Of a DNA stretch of 64,000 bases, positions 1 through 13,655 are shown one piece after another (position 1 is the stretch's first letter; each line of letters begins with the position of its first letter). Source of the DNA: Solea solea (Eukaryota > Chordata > Actinopteri > Pleuronectiformes > Soleidae). The notes under the pieces were generated by a model, which did not search any database, was not told the origin of the DNA, and saw only the letters and a program-made list of their open reading frames with translations. The position numbers and the translations under genes are program-made. The stretch spans positions 14,909,443 to 14,973,442 of the forward strand of contig NC_081145.1 in assembly GCF_958295425.1 (NCBI RefSeq), read 5' to 3'.

Positions 1-5889
<5,889 letters not shown>

Positions 5890-5943
5890 GTTGGGTTCGT
5901 GTGTCTGGTCTGCAATCAATGCTGCTGCTAAAGACACACAACT

Positions 5944-5983
5944 GTGCCAAAGGTCACCTGACGTGTGCGCTCTTCTCGCGAGA
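5944..5983 (-). promoter_or_regulatory. Putative etfa core promoter: DR1-like site and TCTCGCGAGA box
   Basis: GTGCCAAAGGTCA at 5944-5956 matches the DR1 consensus (AGGTCA-A-AGGTCA) at 10 of 13 positions, with a perfect second half-site. It lies 55-67 bp upstream of the etfa ATG. TCTCGCGAGA at 5974-5983 is a perfect palindromic CGCG element, 85-94 bp upstream. That element is a known TATA-less housekeeping-promoter motif reported to be bound by BANP and ZBTB33. The transcription start site is not known, so either element could fall in the 5' UTR. Confidence 0.6.
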
Positions 5984-6293
5984 CAAAGCGAGGACAGCGT
6001 GGTAAGTTAGGGTCACCCTGGTCTATGGATGATTTATATCAATATCCACTGATACTAGACATCCAATGACTTTGAATAGCAAAATAGTTCCATAGTATAT
6101 TAACTTATAAATAATATAATGTAAGAAATATTAAAACTTGACACATCTGTTAATACAATGTGTAGTTTATTTCCCTCCTACTATCTACTATCCAATTGTT
6201 TCCACAGTTTCATTAACAGTGAGTGGGCTACACATTGTTATTAAATAAGAATACGTTTATTAAAAATATATTATGATTATAATAATGATAAGA

Positions 6294-6334
6294 ATGATAA
6301 TAATAATAATAATAATAATAATATTAATAATAAA
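6294..6334. repeat. (AAT)n microsatellite
   Basis: An imperfect AAT/GATAAT trinucleotide run lies between etfa and isl2. A second, interrupted AAT/AAC cluster follows near 6750-6800. Confidence 0.9.
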
Positions 6335-6630
6335 TTACCCCGACCCTCTGATGGAAAGATTAATGGAATGATTATCTGATATGAACTTGAAATGAACCTG
6401 AAATCAAAATCCATGTCAGATGTTTTTCTTGCTGACTTGTTTATGTTTGATTTTCCCATTAAAAAGACTACATTTTAAGTGGAATCAATTCAGTCTTTAT
6501 AGAGTCTTTTTTAATTCATATATATATAATTTATTCTTCATTCTACAAATCTATTTATTATGACCCGAATATCAGAGAAACGTTTAAATGGATCTCTCTG
6601 TAGATCCTTGATATCTATAGGACACTTCAT

Positions 6631-6645
6631 CCAGTAGAGGGCGCT
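6631..6645 (+). promoter_or_regulatory. CTCF-type core motif
   Basis: CCAGTAGAGGGCGCT fits the vertebrate CTCF core consensus CCASYAGRKGGCRS at all 14 positions. It sits about 740 bp from the etfa ATG and about 950 bp from the isl2 ATG. Occupancy cannot be judged from sequence. Confidence 0.55.
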
Positions 6646-6665
6646 CCACTGCGAGAATGCAGTAT

Positions 6666-6701
6666 GAGCTCACAGGAGTCACGGAGCTCACAGGAGTCAC
6701 G
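6666..6701. repeat. Perfect 18-bp tandem duplication
   Basis: GAGCTCACAGGAGTCACG occurs twice head to tail, starting 20 bp after the CTCF-type motif. Each copy contains GGAGTCA, one base from an AP-1 site. Confidence 0.95.
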
Positions 6702-7352
6702 TAGCCTACAGAATTAACGTCTAATTTACGATTAACAACCAGATTTTAACCAGAATAATAATGACAACAATAATAATAATGATATGTGATAATAATAACA
6801 ATATGGCAATAATTATAGATAATCAAATAACCAGTTATTATTAAACTTTTTTGTAATTTCCACACCTAATATGTTTTATGCTTGAAAAAAAACCACTGCA
6901 ATAAAACAAATCTAGAATCTAGAATAAGCATAATAATGAATAATTAAATACAATGGAGTAAAGAGAAATATAAGCCTGGGCCTATTCTTTTCTCTTTTTG
7001 TTTTGGTTAGTGATTGTGTGTGAAAATAATGTGTAAACGTGTTTCTATTTTTTTTCTTTCTGTCAGTTGCATAATCACATAAATCGTGCTTTGTTGTTTA
7101 CAATGTATACAATAAATGCATATCATAACATACCATGGTTTGATGAAACATTTTTTTTTTTTAAATATTGTGGCAAATCAAAACAAATAAAAATGAGACT
7201 CTCTTCATGTCACTGTAGTTTAAAAATAAGTACAGCGAGTTAAAGGGGGAAAACTGTGGAGGAAGAAATAAAGATAAAAAGAAACTGCACTCACAGCCAA
7301 GCAAAAAAAAACAAAAAAAAAAAAACAGCAAGGGTCCTGCAGGCAGGAGAGG

Positions 7353-7408
7353 ATTTGCATGACACCCTCTCTTCCCGGACTCAGAGAGGTCCAGGTTTAT
7401 AGACGTCA
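7353..7408 (+). promoter_or_regulatory. Putative isl2 promoter motifs: octamer, TATA-like, CRE-like
   Basis: ATTTGCAT at 7353-7360 is a perfect POU octamer (reverse complement of ATGCAAAT). TTTATAG at 7396-7402 is TATA-like, and AGACGTCA at 7401-7408 is one base from a CRE. If the TATA-like sequence is used, transcription would start near 7425-7430 and give a 5' UTR of about 170 nt. All three are pattern matches only. Confidence 0.4.
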
Positions 7409-7507
7409 CTGGTCGAGGATCTTTGTTTTCTCTCCACCTCTCTCTCGGTGGAGGAATACAAGTTTATCATCCAGCCAGGGACGGGACTGGTCTCCTCTGC
7501 TCTGCCG

Positions 7508-7563
7508 CTCTCTCTTCTTCCTCCTCCTCCTCCTCCTCCTCTTCCTTCTCCTCCTTCTTCTTC
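7508..7563 (+). repeat. Pyrimidine tract with (TCC)n in the presumed isl2 5' UTR
   Basis: A 56-nt pure C/T run built around TCC repeats ends 33 bp before the isl2 start codon. It would be a long CU-rich tract in the leader. The isl2 frame is open through it and would read poly-serine, but I see no in-frame ATG upstream, so it is taken as untranslated. Confidence 0.85.
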
Positions 7564-7596
7564 ATCTGTCGACTTGCACTGGGCCGTTTCTCCTGT

Positions 7597-7654
7597 ATGG
7601 TGGATATACTGCTCAACACTTCTTTCTTGGATGATATGGGGGATCATTCAAAAA
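7597..7654 (+). CDS. isl2: isl2 exon 1
   Basis: Encodes the first 19 residues and one base of codon 20, ending at a GTAAGA donor. The short Islet-2 N-terminus MVDI...MGDHSK precedes LIM1. The split lysine codon (A|AG) joins exon 2 in frame. Confidence 0.93.
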
Positions 7655-10600
7655 GTAAGACAAGCCTCTTGTTTTTGTACCTTTATATGAACATTCACAG
7701 TGTTTATTATGTGAGGTCGTTTTCTTCCTGTTTGTCCTTTAACCGGCGTCTTGAGCCCGATTAATTTCAAAGTTTGCAGAATAAAACACAAGCAAAACAG
7801 GACGTGGCCATGCAGCAGCCTCTAATCCCGAGAGTATATATCTGTACAATGTGTACATTTACTTTGCTGTTGTAGTTTCAAGTGCCGCCTGTCACTGGAG
7901 ACATTTCATGTCCCGTGTCCTTATCGTGATTATTCAGTCCTTTTCGTGGAATTATGACAATGTGTATTTGTTGTGATACGCGCGCAACTATTTCTCAACT
8001 TGAGGTGAAAGGGTGAAGGAGGTTTAACGGGGATGTCACGGGGATTAAAAATAGTGTGTGCACACATACACATACGCACACACACTGTGTTGCATTAATG
8101 CATCGTCGTCCCCCACTCACTCACTCACCCACTCACACTCACTCACTCACTCACTCTCGCAGAGAAGTCGGGAATCGCAATGTGTGTGGGCTGTGGAAGT
8201 CAGATACACGACCAGTACATCCTGAGAGTGTCCCCGGACCTGGAGTGGCACGCAGCCTGTCTCAAGTGCGCAGAGTGCAGCCAGTACCTGGACGAGACCT
8301 GCACGTGCTTCGTCCGAGACGGAAAGACTTACTGTAAACGAGATTATGCGAGGTAGGATCTCAACACGTGAGCTCAAACATGTTCTTGTTTACTCTCCTA
8401 AATTATTTTAGACGCAACACATAGTGCGCTTCATTGATAAGATATTAATGAAACACTGTGTAACACTGTCATTTCATTTATATGTTAAAAGCGCACTGAA
8501 GTGCAAATAAAAGTGCGCAAGAATGTGCACCAGGCCTATTTTTTTTATATATAATTATTAAATCCTTGTGTTAATGTTAAATGTCCAAACCAGCGTTAAT
8601 ACAAATTCTAACTCTCTAACGAGGGCAGTAATGCACATGGAACAACGTGCGTAATTCCAGGTTATTTGGCATCAAATGTGCAAAGTGCAACATGGGCTTC
8701 TGCAGCAGCGACCTGGTGATGAGAGCCCGGGACCACGTCTACCACATGGAGTGTTTTCGGTGCTCGGTGTGCAGTCGACACCTCCTGCCCGGAGACGAGT
8801 TCTCCCTGCGGGACGACGAGCTGCTGTGCCGGGCGGATCACGGTCTGCTGGAGGAGCGGGCCTCCGCAGGGAGTCCACTCAGCCCGGGGAACATACACAG
8901 CAGCAGACCGCTGCACATCTCTGGTATATACTGACTTATTATAATTATAACAATAATAATGTGTGTTTTTTTTATTTTTGTTGTTATTATTATATTAAGT
9001 AATATAATATAAATATTAATAATAATTTAGTTTTTAGTGCATGTGTACGCCTGAGCAGAATATAATTTTTATATCTATGAAGTTTGAAGTTTTTCTATAA
9101 ACCTAAATATTATTGACATATGACTTTAACCTATACTATACTATACTATACTATACTATACTATACTATAATAGAGTAGGCCTGTTTAGGGCCTCGGTGA
9201 GTATATATTTAAGTTTATTATAATATATATGTAAGATATTCACGTTTTCCTTCTTCTCCAGAGCCGATTTCAGTGCGACACCCTCCTCATCACCGGAACC
9301 ACGGCCACAAGCAGACGGAGAAGCCCACGCGTATCCGGACGGTGCTGAACGAGAAGCAGCTCCACACCCTGCGGACCTGCTACAACGCCAACCCGAGACC
9401 GGACGCTCTGATGAAGGAACAGCTGGTGGAGATGACCGGCCTGAGCCCGCGGGTGATCCGCGTCTGGTTTCAGAACAAGCGCTGCAAAGACAAGAAGAGG
9501 ACCATCCTGATGAAGCAACTGCAGCAGCAGCAACACAGCGACAAGACAGTGAGTGTGATTTATTCTTCTTCTTATTATTATTATTATTACAACAATAATT
9601 CTGATTATTATTGTGATAATTATGATTATGCTTATTATTAATATTATTTTTATAATAATAATCTCATCCCAAAATTGATCTTTTGGACACATAGAGGTCA
9701 ACAAGCTCATAACCAAATAATCACTGTTGTGTTTGTGATAAGATAAAGATATTGAGGACCATCTCTACCACATGGCAACACTGAATGTAATAAGATTTTC
9801 GAAATAAAAATTAAATTGCTTAAGAAGTCACTGTGAGATAAAAGAAAAATAATAAAATAAAATAAAGACATACAATCTTCAAATCTCCACTCTTTCAGAT
9901 TATTTCCATTCATGTAGACATCAGAATATGGTTTTACAAATCAGGAAATGATTGATCAATTAAAATTGCTTTATCATTTATTATTATTTAATCCTTTTTC
10001 TTTTGAGACACCAAATAGAAGACAGTTTACGCAGAATTACAGCTGCAACCGCACATATTATTAACGATTTAATAATCTTCTTATTTAAAAGTAATAAGTG
10101 TGTTAATTTTTTTTTGCTCCTGTATAGAACCTACAGGGAATGACAGGCACACCTCTGGTGGCCGGGAGCCCCATCCGACACGACAACACGGTGCAGGGGA
10201 ATCCAGTGGAGGTGCAAACATACCAGCCTCCGTGGAAAAGCCTCAGCGACTTCGCCCTGCAGAGCGACCTGGACCAGCCCGCCTTCCAACAGCTGGTGAG
10301 GAGGACTACATTCAGTATATATAATAACAACAACAACAACAACAATAATAATAACAATAATAATAATAATAATAACGATGATGATAATAATGATAATAAT
10401 AATAACAATAAATATAATAATAATAATAACAATAATGATAATAATAAACATAAACGCATACATTAAGGAAAATAGTGGCCTATCCTTAGAAAAGACGCAA
10501 CAAGAGAGTAAGAAAAAATGTGTTAAATATGCTTTTATTTATAATGAATACAGTCTATATTGATGATTTAATCAAAAAGTTATTTATTTATGATGATAAT

Positions 10601-10883
10601 AATAATAACAATAATAATGATGATAATAAAAGTGGCCTTCATCCAGTTAAAATTAATTAATCTGACACAGTAATCCAAACTGCATTGGATTAATCTGGAT
10701 TTCTTTTTGGGGATTTAAGAAAAATGAAATGACAGACTATTGTTTTGGTGTCTGTGTCTGTGACAGGTGTCTTTCTCCGAGTCTGGCTCTCTGGGAAACT
10801 CGTCCGGCAGCGATGTGACCTCTCTGTCGTCGCAGTTACCGGACACACCGAACAGTATGGTGCCGAGTCCCGTGGACACGTGA
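7597..10883 (+). CDS. isl2: Islet-2 LIM-homeodomain transcription factor (complete, six exons)
   Basis: Nuclear transcription factor that specifies motor, sensory and other neuron identities with LIM cofactors (LDB) and LHX3. Exons are 7597-7654, 8163-8352, 8661-8923, 9262-9548, 10128-10295 and 10767-10883. They join in frame to 360 codons plus TGA; human ISL2 is 359. LIM1 starts at Cys27 (CVGCGSQI) and LIM2 at Cys89 (CAKCNMGF). The homeodomain is about residues 191-250, with recognition helix [15 protein letters not shown]. The C-terminal LHX3-binding region is about 292-320 ([10 protein letters not shown]...LDQPAF). The end PSPVDT is Islet-2-like. The ATG at 7597 is chosen because it yields [19 protein letters not shown], the Islet-2 N-terminus. 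Exons are GC-rich and introns AT-repeat-rich. I cannot tell from this window whether it is the teleost a or b paralogue. It is convergent with scaper and divergent from etfa. Confidence 0.97.
7655..8162 (+). other. isl2 intron 1
   Basis: This 508-bp intron contains a CA-rich run at 8060-8095 and a CACT tetranucleotide repeat that runs into the 3' splice site. No other structure was seen. Confidence 0.8.
8114..8158 (+). repeat. (CACT)n microsatellite at the isl2 intron 1 acceptor
   Basis: About ten CACT/CACC units run to within 5 bp of the exon 2 boundary, ending CTCTCGCAG. The repeat takes the place of an ordinary polypyrimidine tract. Confidence 0.9.
8163..8352 (+). CDS. isl2: isl2 exon 2: LIM domain 1
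   Basis: Begins [12 protein letters not shown] and ends TYCKRDYA plus AG of the next Arg codon, before a GTAGGA donor. It holds the first LIM zinc-binding domain, with Cys27, Cys30 and the downstream His, Cys and Asp ligands ([20 protein letters not shown]). Its acceptor lies at the end of a CACT repeat. Confidence 0.96.
8353..8660 (+). other. isl2 intron 2
   Basis: A 308-bp AT-rich intron with a run of T near 8540. No repeat array or conserved element was recognised. Confidence 0.75.
8661..8923 (+). CDS. isl2: isl2 exon 3: LIM domain 2
   Basis: Opens with [18 protein letters not shown] and covers LIM2 (Cys89 to about residue 143, ending [10 protein letters not shown]). A variable Ser/Gly/Pro linker follows ([20 protein letters not shown]). 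The donor is GTATAT, a weaker match to consensus than the other isl2 donors. Confidence 0.96.
9131..9170. repeat. (CTATA)8 pentanucleotide repeat
   Basis: Eight perfect 5-bp units lie in isl2 intron 3 (8924-9261). The rest of that intron is A/T-rich with AAT motifs. Confidence 0.97.
9262..9548 (+). CDS. isl2: isl2 exon 4: homeodomain
   Basis: Encodes residues 171-266: a His-rich lead-in ([11 protein letters not shown]), the full homeodomain beginning about [16 protein letters not shown], the recognition helix with [11 protein letters not shown], and a Gln-rich tail ([11 protein letters not shown]). Position 50 of the homeodomain is Gln, typical of TAAT-binding homeodomains. The donor is GTGAGT. 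Confidence 0.97.
9549..10127 (+). other. isl2 intron 4, with TTA/AAT-rich 5' part
   Basis: From about 9565 to 9665 the intron is nearly all TTA, ATT and AAT trinucleotide units, starting within 20 bp of the donor. The remainder is unique AT-rich sequence ending in a T-run and TATAG acceptor. Confidence 0.8.
10128..10295 (+). CDS. isl2: isl2 exon 5: LHX3-binding region
   Basis: Fifty-six codons from [20 protein letters not shown] to LDQPAFQQL, phase 0 at both ends. It contains the region homologous to the Islet LIM-binding domain that contacts LHX3 in motor neurons. The donor GTGAGG is followed within about 25 bp by a long AAC/AAT repeat. Confidence 0.96.
10319..10451. repeat. AAC/AAT/GAT compound microsatellite
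   Basis: About 130 bp of AAC, AAT and GAT trinucleotides begin 24 bp after the exon 5 donor in isl2 intron 5 (10296-10766). A second short GATAAT cluster lies at about 10590-10630. Confidence 0.95.
10767..10883 (+). CDS. isl2: isl2 exon 6: C-terminus and stop
   Basis: Thirty-eight codons plus TGA, starting [20 protein letters not shown] and ending MVPSPVDT. It is Ser-rich and close to other vertebrate Islet-2 C-termini. The preceding acceptor is GTGACAG. Confidence 0.96.
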   Translation: MSFSESGSLGNSSGSDVTSLSSQLPDTPNSMVPSPVDT

Positions 10884-11430
10884 TGAGGTCACAGCTGGAT
10901 CACACCAACCCATCCTTTTCCCCACGCGTGTCCTCTCGAGCTGAGAGGCGCAAAGACCTCAGTGACATCCACTCAAAGGGGGAAAAAAACAACAAAAAAA
11001 AAACATTTAAGGACCAGGGTGGATTATGTCAGAGGATGCATTCAGGTCCAAACTGGAGATTTTCAAACTCTTGCTTTACATCCGTCTTGCTCAAGGACAC
11101 GTGGGCAGGACACAGCTGTGTGACGGGACACCCATGCCATTTTACCACAATGCCATTGGGCGAAGTGGACACATGACGTGGGGATTATTGTGGGATTCAA
11201 ACACGATGCGCGTGTTCTGGACGTCGTACAGTATGTTTATCAGGAAAATAGAAACTGTGTATATGAGCATGTTTGTTGTTTTTTTGTTTTTTTAAAGTTT
11301 CAATATCGACTCTTGTAAATTAACGAAGCAGATGATGATGAGATGCGCATTGGTCGCGTTTTCTCCCGAAAATAAGTTATTATTATTTATTATGAGGACA
11401 GACATACTATCTGATCAATAAATAAATAAA
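10884..11430 (+). other. isl2 3' UTR with candidate poly(A) signals
   Basis: Downstream of the stop the sequence carries several overlapping AATAAA hexamers at 11417-11430. Cleavage shortly after would give a 3' UTR of about 550 nt. Later AATAAA copies exist, so the true end is uncertain. Confidence 0.5.
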
Positions 11431-12630
11431 AAGAAATCACGGTTCTAACGGATTATTACATGTAAAAAAAACATCTGTTGCCTTCAGGGATTTTTAATAA
11501 CAGCCTGCAAAATAAATCAGTGTTCAGGTGAAATGTGCTGCTTGCAAACATTTAATATAATGTAAGGTTGAAGCTGGAGGTGTACAATACAGTTTAATCA
11601 TTTACTGAATATAAATTAATTAATTAATTAATATAGGCCCACAAAGAGGAGGAGTCAGATACTGAATATTTCACTGTTACCTTTTGTTCAGTTGCTCTTA
11701 AGCTGCAAAACCCACTCATTGAAACATTTATTTAAACCCTTTATCTGCACCAAGTGGATCAGTGACTGATGACTGACAAGATATTAGTAACCATTTACCC
11801 TGCGAGTCAAAGGTCACAGGATGAGAAACAATAGGCTCAGGCCCTTTTCAGTTCATCCCCTCATGTGATTACCACAAGCCCATTATTCTTATTATTGTAG
11901 CCTCTGACTGGTCTCGTACGGTTCGAACAAATTTACAGCCTGTTTTGGTTCCTATTAGAGTGAGAAAATGATAAGACTGATGTTACCTAAACAAATGTCC
12001 TAATGCCATACGAACCCGAGGCCCACGGTCACAAGTCTAGACAGAGGACAGGCAGAGGCGACCCCCTTATCTGCAGCTGGCATCACCTGCAAAGGATACA
12101 CAGAGTGGACCCACAACAAGAGCAAAAAAAAAAAGAGCAGCCACGCTGCAGCGCAGAGGAGACGCATCCTGAAGTTTATTTTCATTCCAGTAGAAATCCT
12201 GAATGGCAAATAGCCCCTGGACAAAAGAGCACACGGGTCAAGCCGGGACTGACACTCTACACCTCAACAATTTGTTGGGGAGGATCGGCTTCTATCAGTG
12301 AAGCAAAAGGAGTCTCGCTGAAATCAAAATCCTGTTCAGTCTTGAAGACATGCCGACGTGCTAAATCTTTAAAGCGTGGACAAGAGGCGAAACGCTGTGG
12401 CAACAAGATATTCATGAAGACAATTACTAAAAAGAAAACCCAGATTAGACAGTGCTGTCTAATAAACAAGTGACTCTAAGACTTCACAGTAAATTAATTA
12501 ACCTAGATAAACAGAGAGTACTTGGCTCAAGTTTGAACAGAGATTGTGTGGTATCCTGTTTCTAAATGTGCAGAACAAGAGGCAGCGTTGATGCTCACTG
12601 GTGGACCATTCCCCCAATAACTTAACTGCT
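11431..12630. other. Tail-to-tail intergenic stretch between isl2 and scaper
   Basis: No recognisable gene. A (TTAA)n run sits at about 11613-11632. A 156-codon plus-strand frame at 12003-12473 has no domain or family resemblance and is not annotated. The stretch contains the presumed ends of two convergent transcripts. Confidence 0.6.
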
Positions 12631-13655
12631 TTTATTTTTTTTTTAACATAGTACATAAAGCAATCAGTATATTTCCAATTATCAGGCACATTAGAGGATT
12701 GCCTTATACAGTACATTGATTGACATAAAAAAAGAAAGAAAGAAGATTTAAAAGTTCTTCCAGTATTCGTAAAACCATCCTAGCCTTCAGTCAACGTGGT
12801 TTAAATGAAGTTTGCACTCAACTGAAATTCAATAACGGCATTTGTTCTCTACACTTAATAAATATCCAGCAGCTCGTACGTCAAATAAACAAGTCTTCAG
12901 TAGCCATGTTAGTGAGGATTTAACAGGAGTCACAATAAATCCAAACCAGAGCAGAAGAGTTAATGTTTGATTTTACTTAAGTAAAACAAACAAACTGAGG
13001 AAGAACAATACATAACCATTTTACATAGTAAATAACTCAATAAATTAGGACAGCTTTAAGTGCGTCTCAACAGAGAATGAAAAAAAAGAAAAGAAAAAAA
13101 AAGGCCAAATATAATTGAACACGTTTGGAGATCAAGGCAGGTCATATAACTTACACCTGGCATAGTGTGAAGTGGAGAAAACATTCTGGTTAACATTCCA
13201 AATGGAAAACACATGCAATAAATTAACCCAAACATTAATGATGAAAACGTTTGGCAAAAAAAAAAAGAAGAAAATATGCTTCAGAGTTAAGTTGTCGCCG
13301 CTTTAAAACGCATCACTTTGTACCTATAAAAGAAAACACTTGGCTTGTTTTTAAACATGAAATGGAACATTTGTGCGTGTGCTTTGACTGCACTGAACAA
13401 ATAAGACATTTTGTGCAAATTCCATTAAGTCCCTAATGAACCAGTTTCCAAGAAATCAAAACTGTTGAATGGACATTAAGAACAAACAAAAAAAAAAAAA
13501 AAAAAAACGCTTCACAGTCTTCAGAATAAATAACCCACATGACGAGTTAATTTCAGAAAAATAACACGTCCATCCACCTTGTTTGTAGTGGTGTTTTTTT
13601 TTTTTTTTTTTAAACTGTTCTTGGATGATCTGAGGACAGTGAGCGAATCACTCCA
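12631..13655 (-). other. Putative scaper 3' UTR
   Basis: On the minus strand an AATAAA hexamer (TTTATT at 12631-12636) lies about 1,020 nt after the scaper stop codon and is the nearest candidate poly(A) signal I found. A further candidate is at 12175-12180. The stretch includes long A and T homopolymers near 13490-13507 and 13593-13611. Confidence 0.45.

Larger units (their letters stand above)
5890..7596. other. Divergent intergenic and promoter interval between etfa and isl2
   Basis: These 1.7 kb separate the two start codons, which point away from each other. The interval holds etfa promoter motifs near 5944-5983, (AAT)n repeats near 6294-6334 and 6750-6800, a CTCF-type motif at 6631-6645, an 18-bp duplication at 6666-6701, and isl2-proximal motifs at 7353-7408. 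Outside these it is strongly AT-rich. No open reading frame here resembles a protein family. Confidence 0.75.

Noticed and set aside
7423..7764. In-frame N-terminal extension of isl2 with a poly-serine tract
   Set aside because: The frame is open, but it begins at TTG with no upstream in-frame ATG, and the known Islet-2 N-terminus starts at 7597.
9270..9716. 148-codon minus-strand frame across isl2 exon 4
   Set aside because: Antisense shadow of the homeodomain exon that then runs into an ATT repeat encoding Ile-rich nonsense.
12003..12473. 156-codon plus-strand open frame between isl2 and scaper
   Set aside because: No recognisable domain. It lies between two convergent gene ends in AT-rich sequence and is most likely a chance frame.
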